Below are positions 1 through 7,246 of a stretch of DNA of 8,290 nucleotides, piece after piece. Positions within the stretch are counted from its first letter, which is position 1. Each line of letters begins with the position of its first letter. The notes below the pieces were generated by a model. That model worked only from the letters and a program-made list of their open reading frames with translations, was not told the origin of the DNA and did not search any database. The stretch is from Myxococcota bacterium (GTDB lineage: Bacteria > Myxococcota > UBA4151): assembly GCA_028823075.1 (NCBI GenBank), contig JAPKCE010000069.1, positions 1-8,290 of the forward strand, given 5' to 3'. The translations under genes were made by a program, and so were the position numbers.

Positions 1-756
1 GCCAAAAGGGCTGTGTAGACTCTGACGGCTAGCCTCAAAATCTAGCCAGGCCGCCATCGTTGGGCCAGAACCGTAAGTATGGTGCGACGCGAGCAGCCAC
101 AAACGCCCCTGCTCTTCGACGAGCACAGCACCGCCTGAATCCCAGCGGTTGACAGCACAAGGAGGCGTATCCGCACCAGTTAAGGAGGGGTAGATCACGG
201 AATTCAGACTCACCCGAGTCAATTGGTTCTCATCGCAGAGTAGTAATTGGTTGCGCGGGCCCTCGGCCGCACCGGGGCCTTCTTGACCCCAACCCGCATG
301 AATATGGTCCGCACCATCAAGGCCCCGAAAACCGATCTGCATGACAGCGATGGGCTGAATATGAGTCACCGGTTCGACGAGATAGGCCAAAGCGCGATCG
401 CCCGGCCCAAAAACCACTCGATCAACGAGCGCGTGATGATACGAAAAAACGCCCTGCTCTCGGCTGCCAAGACCACCGTCGATACGGCGTCTAAAACGCA
501 CAGCATAAACCCCAGAGGCGACCGCTTCATTATCGATGAGATGCTTGGCCGTAACCACCAAGTTGGCGCGAATGAGGGTGGCTCCGCCATACCAATTATG
601 ATCAGAACTTGGCGACTCACCCAAGCCCAACCAAGCCGCTCGCGACCAAGCGCCGACCGCATCAAAACGCTGGTCGTCCTCGGCCGGCGGATGCCCGCCG
701 ACGATGGCAAAGGCCGGCGCTGAAACCCATAAACCAAGGAAGAACAAGGCGCGCAT
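1..756 (-). CDS. Secreted trypsin-like (S1 family) serine protease, C-terminus cut by window edge
   Basis: The frame is open for 252 codons from ATG at 756 to base 1, with no stop, so the gene continues outside the window. Residues 1-17 form a short signal peptide (Arg2, hydrophobic core 3-13) ending in Ala-Phe-Ala. The next residues, 18-21, are IVGG, the classical mature N-terminus of S1 proteases. The predicted triad is His72 (in VVTAKH), Asp120 (in GDRALAYL) and Ser207 (in WDSGGAV). A GWG motif lies at 155-157, and Cys174 and Cys200 may pair. Family knowledge: S1 enzymes insert the free Ile N-terminus into the active-site region to become active. Here signal peptidase alone would expose it. 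Oddities: Trp205 replaces the usual Gly two residues before the Ser, Ala210 replaces the Pro of GDSGGP, and the Cys normally next to the catalytic His is absent. It lies 84 bases downstream of the metalloprotease gene. The in-frame ATG at 813 is less likely as the start because the ATG at 756 has a good ribosome binding site. Substrate unknown. Confidence 0.88.
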   Translation of the reverse strand, partial: MRALFFLGLWVSAPAFAIVGGHPPAEDDQRFDAVGAWSRAAWLGLGESPSSDHNWYGGATLIRANLVVTAKHLIDNEAVASGVYAVRFRRRIDGGLGSREQGVFSYHHALVDRVVFGPGDRALAYLVEPVTHIQPIAVMQIGFRGLDGADHIHAGWGQEGPGAAEGPRNQLLLCDENQLTRVSLNSVIYPSLTGADTPPCAVNRWDSGGAVLVEEQGRLWLLASHHTYGSGPTMAAWLDFEASRQSLHSPFG

Positions 757-762
757 AGAGCT

Positions 763-767
763 TCTCC
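763..767 (-). promoter_or_regulatory. Ribosome binding site of the serine protease gene
   Basis: GGAGA stands 6 bases before the ATG at 756. It decides for this start over the in-frame ATG at 813, which would put 19 extra residues (MKSRQQRQSW...) before the hydrophobic core and has only a poorly spaced GAAGG in front of it. Confidence 0.7.
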
Positions 768-840
768 AAGCGCCGAAGCTGCGCCAAGACTGCCTCTGCT
801 GTCTACTCTTCATGCCTTCAAAAGCGAGCACATCAGAAGG

Positions 841-3800
841 CTAGGGAGCGAAAGGATTACCAAAGCGCATACGCCGCTGAATCGTCGCCAAGGCCGAGAT
901 CAACTGACTCGCTTTTCGCAATTCGGCGCTAACGCCTTCACGGGTGTTATCGCCTTGAGGCTCAAGACAGTTTCCGCTGCCGTCGTCACAGTAGGTGGAG
1001 TAAAGCTCCATATCCGCAGCGCGCTCCAGCAACAATTGTCCACCGTAGATGCTGCCCGGATCACCGCGGCGCGAGCCGTAAATCGTACCCGTAACCGGGT
1101 CGACCCAGGTGATCTTGTTTTCGGCTGCAAGTTCCGGTGCCACGCCGCCGCCTTCGACCCAAACCTGATTCTCTTCCAAGAACCGTTGGTCGTAGGTGTT
1201 TTGAAAGCGCGCCAACCCGAGCACCTGCCAATAAAGCTGAACGGTGAAGGTAGCGTAGGGATTAAGCGGTGCATCGTGAACCGTATCCAAGGCACCCGCA
1301 TAGTTCGGCCAGCGCAGCTCACCGTCTTCAACGTAAGGCCCAACTTTCGACCAGTCTTGGCTCATAATCGCGTTGTTCACCGAATGGATCTGATCCGAGA
1401 AGGTGGAGTAGAAACCGATCTGCCATTCGCGCAGGTCCTCGGGCGTCGAGCGGCCTATGTAGTTGGTCTCCGAATCGCTCAAGGCGTAAATCGCCATGAT
1501 CTTATCGAGATAGAAGCCGACATGATGCAGGCAATCCCACCAGAAATAACCACAGTTTCGCTCGCCATTGCTGCCGCGCGACCAGGCCGTTGAATAGTAA
1601 CGGGCATTGGCAACACCGAGTTCGATCGACTCGCCACCATTAAAGGGCCATTCCTTGAGCAAGGTCGAGCCGTCGTAGGCCACTTCGGGACCGTAATCGG
1701 TGATGTCGGGCATGAGCAGAGTTTTTACCAAATGGTTGAACCCGGCCTGGACACCCCAAGTCTGAGTTCCCCAACCGTTCTTAGCGTCGCTAAAGAACAC
1801 GCGCAGTTGATCGGCGTCGTAGTACTGGGGCAAGAAACCGTTATAAAGACCGTAAACGTCGTGCCATTGCTTGATGCGATCGTAGGTGCGGCGATAGTAG
1901 CGCGGCACGTAATTCCACCAGTAATAACGGGAGCTCACTTTACCGCGAGGGAAGTTTCGAGCGATGTACCAGGTGTCGATTTTATCCAAAATGTTCTTCA
2001 GGCGTTCGGCGGGGTCAGCTCCTGAGTCACGAGTTAAGCAGGAATCGCCAAGGTCGCTGCGCCCGTGGGAACAATAGATATAAGGGATGCGCAGTTTTCC
2101 GGCTTGAGGACCTTTTAGAGCGCGTCCGTAATTGGCGTTGCGACGCGCCTCTTCGGTCTCGGGAACAAAGTCATCAAAGTCTGTCCAGACGCGGTTATCG
2201 TCGCGCCACATCTTGTCGCCCATCTCATCGTAGAAATTGGTGTAATGGTAGAAGGTCGGCCCCGAATTCGCCCAGCCCATAACCTCACCTTGGTCCTGCC
2301 ACCAATCGACCAAAGTATCGGCCTCGACATCGCCGTGGTCCTCGTAGACTTCAACCAAATTACCATAGCCCCAATAAACCGCTGCGTTATCATAACGCCC
2401 AAGGCCAGTGCCATCGATGGTGTAGGTTCCGGCGTAATCCATGACCGACGTGTAGGCGTAATTGTAGATGCTGTTGTTGATCTCGTAATCGGTGATCTCG
2501 TCGGCGTTGGCGCCGACGCGAGGGCCGACGGTGCCGTCTTGGCTACGGATCTCCCAGTATTCAGGAAAATAGTTCAGAGCATCGTCTGAAGCACCGAAGT
2601 TATGCATCAAGCCGATGGAGTGACCGACCTCGTGAGCCAGCACAGCGGAGAAAATACGACCGCGCACAGCGTTGTAAATCTCAAAGGTGTTAAGACCGGA
2701 GTCGGCGTATTCACGCGCCAGGCCCATAAGAGCGTCATCGGCCATACCGCGGGTGTACATGTTGCGGCTGGCTGCCCAATCCTCAAACATTTTTTGGCGC
2801 TGCGCGACTTCGCCACCAAAACCGTCGCGCAATACCGAAGCTCGCTCGTTGGCGCCCGCGCCGGGTTGCGAGTCGGGACCATAGCCGAAGCCTAAATAGT
2901 TATCGGCCTGCATCAGCATGCCCTCGACCGGCGTGCCGACGAGCGAGTTGAGACGAGCTTGAGCGGCGCCATTTTTGCGGCGAACCACACCGGCATTTTC
3001 AAAGCGCGGTAACTGGTCGGCGAGCCAAGCGTCAAAGCCGCGTTTGCGCTGATCGGCTTCATCTTCTTCGCTGGGAGGTTGGCGACGAGCATCAAAGCTG
3101 CGGGCGTTCTCCGAAGTCACCATTTTCTCGATCATATGCTCGGCGTCGTCGACGCTGTGACGCGACGAGAAGCGGGTGCGGCGGTTGTCGTGAAAGCGCT
3201 CTACCCAATCCTCAAGGTTGGTACCGTCGATGTAAGTGTCAGCCTCACGACTGCCCGAAAGCAGTTCGATCATCTCGGTCACATCCCAAGCAGCGGTGTC
3301 GTTATGGTGGTAGACATAAGCCATACCGGAGATGATCTCGCCCGTGTCGGTGTCGGTGTTCGAGGGTCCAAGACCGAGCAAGCCGTAGGTCATATAATCG
3401 GGGAGATAGGCCATGAAGCTGTGGCGGATGTCGCCGAGGCGAGCAAAATATCCCGGCTCACCGCATTCGACCGGGTCGCCGATTTGCGTGGGGTTGTTGG
3501 GGCATAAAACGAACATACGTCCGCCGGCGGGCATCGAAGCCCCGAGTTGCGTTACAACACCCGAGAAGACATCGTTCCATTGGTCGGCGACTTGGCGCGC
3601 AGAGGCGTTGATCACCGGATCGTCGGCTTCGCTGGGCCAGTCTTCGTTGACATGATAAACCAGCGGCTTGCCGGTGCGCGCTGCATAGGCCATCGGGTCG
3701 CCGTTGGGCTCGATGGTTTTTTCCCAGATGTTGTGGCGGTTAATTAGCTGTTCTTTATTTTGGTGGCGAATGCCTTCTTGCCCAGGGCCACCGCCAGGAG

Positions 3801-4662
3801 CTCGGTCGTAAACCAAGCGTTCGCTTTGAAAGTAACCAAAGAGCTCCGATTCCGTACCTTTATAAGAGCGCGGCTCATATTGGCTGTCGGGCTTGATGCG
3901 CAAAAAGCTGTTGCGCAGGGTGTACTCGCCAGGCCCACATTCTTCGAACTGATGGTCGTAAAACCAGCACAGTGGAATGGTGCCCCAGCTGGGGTGAGTA
4001 TAGGTACCCGCCGCGGCGAACATGCGTGTGGTGATGTCAAAGTAATCCAAAGTGTCGACCATCTCACCTTGAGCGTCGGTGAGTTCCTTGCGCACAAATT
4101 TCGGGGCATCCGGATGCTCGGGATCTTGAACGTAGTAGTTGACCGGCTCGGTGCGCTGCACATCAAAGCCGTCATCTGCCATAACTACCTGGTTTTTAGA
4201 CCAATCGACGCGCATGTAATCACGCTCGCTCCAAGGGCGGTCGATGGCGTTTTCTGCCAAAATGTTGAGTTTTTCACCGGTCGCCGAGTTGTAAGGCTGA
4301 GCGATATCAAAATGCTTCAGGATGCGAAACGCTCCGACCACTTCGCCTTCGTACTGACGACCTTCGGCAGCGCGGCGCAGCAGGTTATCGCCGCCCTTGA
4401 GCATCTCGGTCATACGGCGAATATATAAAATATTTTCCTGAACATCGAAGCGTACACGCTTGAGGTCCCAACTGCCATCACCAACAAAAGTGAAGCCGTC
4501 AGCAGCCGGCACACCGACGATGGTTCGGCCATAATACCAAAGCCCGACGAGATCAGCCTTTTTGATGTAATTGGGCTGCACCCGATTGATGGTCGGTTGC
4601 TCCTCGGCGCAGGCCGAGGCGGTGAGCACAAAAGAAACAGCGATAAGCAGATGGCGCTTCAT
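841..4662 (-). CDS. Very large predicted lipoprotein zinc metalloprotease (metzincin-type HExxHxxGxxH)
   Basis: This 1273-residue protein starts at ATG 4662, six bases after GGAG. Residues 1-17 are a signal sequence (Lys2, Arg3, hydrophobic 5-13). Cys18 in TASAC is a plausible but not ideal lipobox (Ala at -3). Ala19 after it does not signal inner-membrane retention, so outer-membrane anchoring is inferred. The zinc site is seen directly: HEVGHSIGLMHN at 677-688, with ligands His677, His681, His687 and general base Glu678. It is followed by SVMDY at 739-743, a metzincin Met-turn with Met741. The motif and large size resemble the 'zinc-dependent metalloprotease' proteins carrying DUF5117/DUF4953-type domains. 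About 650 residues precede the zinc site and about 530 Tyr/Trp-rich residues follow the Met-turn, with no domain I can name. A charged stretch at about 490-560 may be a helical linker. Besides Cys18 the protein has ten cysteines in five close pairs (232/242, 387/400, 864/875, 1037/1044, 1225/1232), fitting oxidative folding outside the cytoplasm. It follows the barrel gene by 12 bases. Protease activity is a confident inference; the substrate is unknown. Confidence 0.9.
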   Translation of the reverse strand: MKRHLLIAVSFVLTASACAEEQPTINRVQPNYIKKADLVGLWYYGRTIVGVPAADGFTFVGDGSWDLKRVRFDVQENILYIRRMTEMLKGGDNLLRRAAEGRQYEGEVVGAFRILKHFDIAQPYNSATGEKLNILAENAIDRPWSERDYMRVDWSKNQVVMADDGFDVQRTEPVNYYVQDPEHPDAPKFVRKELTDAQGEMVDTLDYFDITTRMFAAAGTYTHPSWGTIPLCWFYDHQFEECGPGEYTLRNSFLRIKPDSQYEPRSYKGTESELFGYFQSERLVYDRAPGGGPGQEGIRHQNKEQLINRHNIWEKTIEPNGDPMAYAARTGKPLVYHVNEDWPSEADDPVINASARQVADQWNDVFSGVVTQLGASMPAGGRMFVLCPNNPTQIGDPVECGEPGYFARLGDIRHSFMAYLPDYMTYGLLGLGPSNTDTDTGEIISGMAYVYHHNDTAAWDVTEMIELLSGSREADTYIDGTNLEDWVERFHDNRRTRFSSRHSVDDAEHMIEKMVTSENARSFDARRQPPSEEDEADQRKRGFDAWLADQLPRFENAGVVRRKNGAAQARLNSLVGTPVEGMLMQADNYLGFGYGPDSQPGAGANERASVLRDGFGGEVAQRQKMFEDWAASRNMYTRGMADDALMGLAREYADSGLNTFEIYNAVRGRIFSAVLAHEVGHSIGLMHNFGASDDALNYFPEYWEIRSQDGTVGPRVGANADEITDYEINNSIYNYAYTSVMDYAGTYTIDGTGLGRYDNAAVYWGYGNLVEVYEDHGDVEADTLVDWWQDQGEVMGWANSGPTFYHYTNFYDEMGDKMWRDDNRVWTDFDDFVPETEEARRNANYGRALKGPQAGKLRIPYIYCSHGRSDLGDSCLTRDSGADPAERLKNILDKIDTWYIARNFPRGKVSSRYYWWNYVPRYYRRTYDRIKQWHDVYGLYNGFLPQYYDADQLRVFFSDAKNGWGTQTWGVQAGFNHLVKTLLMPDITDYGPEVAYDGSTLLKEWPFNGGESIELGVANARYYSTAWSRGSNGERNCGYFWWDCLHHVGFYLDKIMAIYALSDSETNYIGRSTPEDLREWQIGFYSTFSDQIHSVNNAIMSQDWSKVGPYVEDGELRWPNYAGALDTVHDAPLNPYATFTVQLYWQVLGLARFQNTYDQRFLEENQVWVEGGGVAPELAAENKITWVDPVTGTIYGSRRGDPGSIYGGQLLLERAADMELYSTYCDDGSGNCLEPQGDNTREGVSAELRKASQLISALATIQRRMRFGNPFAP

Positions 4663-4668
4663 GTTAAG

Positions 4669-4672
4669 CTCC
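4669..4672 (-). promoter_or_regulatory. Ribosome binding site of the metalloprotease gene
   Basis: GGAG lies 6 bases before the ATG at 4662, inside the 12-base gap after the barrel gene's stop codon. The site is so close to the upstream stop that translational coupling is likely. Confidence 0.7.
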
Positions 4673-4674
4673 GA

Positions 4675-5616
4675 TCAAAAACGAAGGGTGAGATCAAAAT
4701 ACAGATTCGAGTAACGATTGAAAAATGGGCTCCGGTACTGCCCATCAGTAGCCAATTGCGGATGCCCCGTTTGCAGCCCAAAGGCCAAACCGAGACGTTT
4801 TATTGGCGCTGCGGCTAGACGCAGGTCCGACATTAAGAAGAACCGGCCGTTGCTTCCACTTGGGCCTTCAAACGAAATGCGCTCGTCGACTAAAGCCGTG
4901 GCATAGGTTGCCATCCACGACGCCCCAAACCGGGCACGAACGCTAAGGGTTTTTGGTAGTTTTAGCGTTGCGCTGAGGTTGCTCGACAACGCGCCATAAG
5001 CGTTGGCTGAACCGTTACCGACGAGCATCTCTTCAGCACAAGAACTAGCGATATCATCCAAGGCCAAAGAGCCCGAACAAGCGCCATAAAGGGCCTGACC
5101 CAAAACCCCGTGGGTCGAACGGTGGCCGTAGGCGGTAGCCCTAAAGCCAACACGCAGCTTAACATCTTTTAACTCTTTAAAGCTGCGACCAAGGCCTAAG
5201 CCTAAAGTTGCGGCAGCGTAACGCGTTGCGGCGCGGCTCGCTGGCGACAAACCAAAGAGCAAGGTTGCGCTGCTGTCCAAGGCCAAGCCGCTGCGCTTAT
5301 GACTAAAACGGCGCGAAAGAGTTAGCGTAGGATCGCCGAAATTAAGCTGTGAAATCTCAGTGTCTCGCCGCGTGTATTCACCCGAAAAGTCGATGTTTGC
5401 AGATAAATTCAACTCAGCCGGAAGTTTGTAACTCGGGCTCAAACTCAGAATTGCAGCCGCATAAGGGTTCCACGTTAAATCGGCGCCTCGGTCGAGCCCG
5501 CGAGCGTTGAGCGCATGGCGCAAACTGACCGAAGAACCCGAGAACTTCGAGCCGGCAACTGGTGCTGGAGCTGGAGCGGCGAGCAAAAGGCTTAAAGCTG
5601 CGGTTAAAATCGGCAC
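4675..5616 (-). CDS. Predicted outer-membrane beta-barrel protein of unknown function
   Basis: The protein has 313 residues. Residues 4-15 are hydrophobic, followed by an Ala/Pro run (PAPAPVAG, 15-22) with a likely signal-peptidase site near 17-24. The rest alternates polar and hydrophobic residues in beta-strand fashion. The last residues, LYFDLTLRF, end in Phe with Leu at -3 and -5 and Phe at -7, the classical C-terminal signature recognised by the BAM assembly machinery. Cys180 and Cys193 sit in a loop-like stretch and may form a disulfide. No specific transporter or porin family is recognised. The pattern (ADLTWNPYAA, then FGDPTLTLSRR) recalls uncharacterised barrels in Myxococcota-like genomes, but that is memory, not a search. 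The start is GTG at 5616: the same frame runs back to the gcvH stop at 5704 without another ATG, GTG, TTG or CTG. Oddly, the resulting signal peptide has no Lys or Arg before its hydrophobic core. The stop is 12 bases before the metalloprotease gene, so the two are probably co-transcribed. Confidence 0.8.
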   Translation of the reverse strand: MPILTAALSLLLAAPAPAPVAGSKFSGSSVSLRHALNARGLDRGADLTWNPYAAAILSLSPSYKLPAELNLSANIDFSGEYTRRDTEISQLNFGDPTLTLSRRFSHKRSGLALDSSATLLFGLSPASRAATRYAAATLGLGLGRSFKELKDVKLRVGFRATAYGHRSTHGVLGQALYGACSGSLALDDIASSCAEEMLVGNGSANAYGALSSNLSATLKLPKTLSVRARFGASWMATYATALVDERISFEGPSGSNGRFFLMSDLRLAAAPIKRLGLAFGLQTGHPQLATDGQYRSPFFNRYSNLYFDLTLRF

Positions 5617-5623
5617 GCTCTTA

Positions 5624-5628
5624 CCCTT
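5624..5628 (-). promoter_or_regulatory. Ribosome binding site supporting the GTG start of the barrel gene
   Basis: AAGGG (in AGAAGGG) stands 7 bases before the GTG at 5616. It supports this non-ATG start, which is also the only usual start codon in frame after the gcvH stop. Confidence 0.6.
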
Positions 5629-5676
5629 CTGTTGCGGTGAACACGCGCATGCTTTACACGAGTTTTCCCAAAATCT

Positions 5677-5696
5677 CTTGGGGCATTCGCCCCAAG
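5677..5696 (-). terminator. Likely intrinsic terminator or attenuator hairpin after gcvH
   Basis: Read on the minus strand, CTTGGGGC, loop GAAT, GCCCCAAG make a perfect 8-bp, GC-rich stem with a 4-base loop, 7 bases after the gcvH stop codon. The sequence after it is AGATTTTGGG, so the U-tract is only four bases and slightly displaced. A fully efficient Rho-independent terminator would have a longer run. Partial termination with read-through into the barrel gene is therefore possible. Confidence 0.55.
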
Positions 5697-5703
5697 GCTC
5701 TGA

Positions 5704-6093
5704 CTAGCCTTCCGAAGCGCAATGCTCGGCATAAATATCCGAATTCATCAGTTCCGAAAGTTGGTCCGGAACGGCTAGGCGAATCTTGATCATCCAACCC
5801 GAGCCGTAAGGGTCATCGTTGATCACCTCGGGAGCGTCGTCGAGTTCTTCGTTGATCTCAACAACCTCTCCGGTAATCGGCGCGTATAATTGGCTAACGG
5901 ATTTATTCGATTCGATCTCACCAAAATCATCGCCCATCTCAAACTCACTGCCGACTTCCGGCAGTTCAACGTAGGTGATGTCGCCGAGAAGGACTTGAGC
6001 ATGGTCCGTGATACCAATGGTGAGCACACCATTTTTCTCAAGCGCCCATTCGTGGTCTTTACTGTAGAGCAACTCTTCGGGGATTTTTGTCAT
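5704..6093 (-). CDS. gcvH: Glycine cleavage system H protein (lipoyl carrier)
   Basis: The protein has 129 residues, the normal GcvH length. GcvH carries the aminomethyl group on a lipoyl arm between the P protein (glycine decarboxylase), the T protein and the L protein (dihydrolipoamide dehydrogenase) in the cytoplasm. The lipoyl-attachment lysine is Lys64 in ESNKSVSQLYAPITGEV (61-77), matching the family pattern ES-x-K-(A/S)-VS-x-LY. The N-terminal YSKDHEW (10-16) and ITDHAQVLLGDITYVELPEVG (28-48) are also typical. The start ATG at 6093 has GGAG 8 bases upstream, and the gene begins 15 bases after the gcvT stop, so the pair is an operon. No key residue is missing. The stop is followed by the hairpin at 5696-5677. 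Confidence 0.97.
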   Translation of the reverse strand: MTKIPEELLYSKDHEWALEKNGVLTIGITDHAQVLLGDITYVELPEVGSEFEMGDDFGEIESNKSVSQLYAPITGEVVEINEELDDAPEVINDDPYGSGWMIKIRLAVPDQLSELMNSDIYAEHCASEG

Positions 6094-6108
6094 AATAATA
6101 GCTCCAGC

Positions 6109-7185
6109 TTAAACTCTATAAAAAGGTGTTTTGACGACCTGTGCTGCGTGGACTCGACCACGGATATCCACCCCAACCTGAGTATCAACTTTGGCCAACC
6201 CAATCGGCACCATGGCGAGGGCGATACTCTTCTTGAGGCTCGGTGAAAAGGCGCCCGAGGTGATTCGCCCCACCGCTTCACCTTGATCGTTGACCACCGG
6301 CGAACCCGAACGTGCAACGCGGCGGCCCTCAAGCAGCAAACCGACCAGTTTGCGTTTGGGTTTCTCGGCGCGCATTTGGCGTACCGCCTCGGCGCCGATA
6401 AAATCTTTGATCTTGTCTTTGCAAACCCAACCCAAGCCGGCTTCGATCGGGTTGGTGCTGGCATCGATGTCGTTTCCATAGAGCGCGTATTTCATCTCTA
6501 AACGCAAACTATCACGCGCCCCTAAACCACAAGGTGTCACGCCAGCTTTCAACAAGGCGCGCCACAATTCTGCCGTATGCCCAGCGGGGATGTACAACTC
6601 AAAACCATCTTCACCGGTGTAACCTGTGCGCGCTGCGATCACGCCCTCGACTCCGGCTAAGCTGACCTTGGCCATCTCAAAAGGCTGCATCGCTGCAAGG
6701 TCGTGCGAACTCAACCCAGCGACCAACTCGACGGCCAATGGGCCCTGCACAGCGATCTGCCCGAAGTCAGCGCAAGCATCGACGACCTCAACGCTGTCGC
6801 CCAAATGCTGACGCATCCAAGCAATATCCTTGGCGGCATTTGAAGCGTTCAGGCAGATAAAAATTTCATCTTCGGCGAAACGGTAAACGATGAGGTCATC
6901 GATAAAACCGCCTTCTTGGTTGAGCATACCGGCATAACAAGCCTTACCGTTTGGCAGACCCGCTACCGAGTTGGTGACCAGTGAGTCTATGGCAACCACC
7001 GCCTGCTCACCGCGAAGCCAAACCTCGCCCATATGACTCACATCGAACATGCCCACGCCGTTGCGCACCGCCTCATGTTCAGCGCTAGCGCCGCTGTATT
7101 GAACCGGCATATCCCAGCCGCCAAAATCGACCATGCGCGCGCCCAGGGCCAGATGCTCAGCATGCAAAGGGGTATGGTTGCTCAT
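6109..7185 (-). CDS. gcvT: Glycine cleavage system T protein (aminomethyltransferase)
   Basis: The protein has 358 residues (E. coli GcvT is about 364). It transfers the one-carbon unit from aminomethyl-lipoyl GcvH to tetrahydrofolate, giving 5,10-methylene-THF and ammonia. Family signatures: TPLHAEH (4-10), [11 protein letters not shown] (20-30), FDVSHMGE (47-54), [11 protein letters not shown] (91-101, including the conserved Asp96), [13 protein letters not shown] (188-200), GARDSLRLE (222-230) and [16 protein letters not shown] (309-324). The chosen start, ATG 7185, has GGAG seven bases upstream and gives the canonical N-terminus. An upstream TTG at 7239 would add 18 unconserved residues and is rejected. 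gcvH follows after 15 bases. gcvP is not in this window on either side of gcvTH, so the P protein must be encoded elsewhere. The 61-base gap from the preceding gene is too short for the usual tandem glycine riboswitch. Confidence 0.97.
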   Translation of the reverse strand: MSNHTPLHAEHLALGARMVDFGGWDMPVQYSGASAEHEAVRNGVGMFDVSHMGEVWLRGEQAVVAIDSLVTNSVAGLPNGKACYAGMLNQEGGFIDDLIVYRFAEDEIFICLNASNAAKDIAWMRQHLGDSVEVVDACADFGQIAVQGPLAVELVAGLSSHDLAAMQPFEMAKVSLAGVEGVIAARTGYTGEDGFELYIPAGHTAELWRALLKAGVTPCGLGARDSLRLEMKYALYGNDIDASTNPIEAGLGWVCKDKIKDFIGAEAVRQMRAEKPKRKLVGLLLEGRRVARSGSPVVNDQGEAVGRITSGAFSPSLKKSIALAMVPIGLAKVDTQVGVDIRGRVHAAQVVKTPFYRV

Positions 7186-7192
7186 CGCTTTG

Positions 7193-7196
7193 CTCC
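7193..7196 (-). promoter_or_regulatory. Ribosome binding site fixing the gcvT start
   Basis: GGAG lies 7 bases before the ATG at 7185. This supports [11 protein letters not shown] as the true N-terminus rather than the longer reading from TTG 7239. Confidence 0.7.
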
Positions 7197-7207
7197 AAAC
7201 TCGTGCA

Positions 7208-7239
7208 GCCTTGAGCCTGTTAAAGACAAGGCATGTCAA
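7208..7239 (-). promoter_or_regulatory. Possible weak promoter element and small hairpin in the gcvT leader
   Basis: On the minus strand TTGACA (7239-7234) matches a sigma-70 -35 box exactly, but no good -10 box is seen 16-18 bases further on. Directly after it GCCTTG (7232-7227) and CAAGGC (7213-7208) can pair as a 6-bp stem with a 13-base loop, without a following T-run. Either feature could be chance. gcvT may simply be read through from the SDR gene. Confidence 0.22.
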
Positions 7240-7246
7240 GGAGAGT

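Noticed and set aside
247..737. Open frames at 247-723 (plus) and 366-737 (minus)
   Set aside because: Both overlap the serine protease frame, which has a signal peptide, IVGG, a plausible catalytic triad and a ribosome binding site; neither alternative shows any motif.
815..840. Inverted repeat CCTTC/GAAGG just after the metalloprotease stop
   Set aside because: A 5-bp stem with a 16-base loop and no T-run is too weak to call a terminator.
3340..3360. Asp/Thr-rich NTDTDTG at residues 435-441 of the metalloprotease, resembling a calcium-binding loop
   Set aside because: The pattern lacks the full DxDxDG spacing and the downstream acidic ligand of EF-hand or thrombospondin-type loops; a single short match is not enough.
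3760..4428. A 222-codon open frame on the plus strand
   Set aside because: It lies wholly inside the metalloprotease gene, opposite strand, with no recognisable domain. It reflects codon bias of the real gene. The same holds for 955-1593 and the other plus-strand frames.
5621..5650. Tiny leader frame of 9 codons (MRVFTATEG) ending next to the barrel gene's start
   Set aside because: No ribosome binding site precedes its ATG, and a frame this short is expected by chance. Noted only because it lies in the same region as the odd GTG start.
7186..7239. Longer gcvT reading from TTG at 7239 (18 extra residues)
   Set aside because: The extra residues match nothing in GcvT, and the ATG at 7185 has a well-placed GGAG and the canonical N-terminus.
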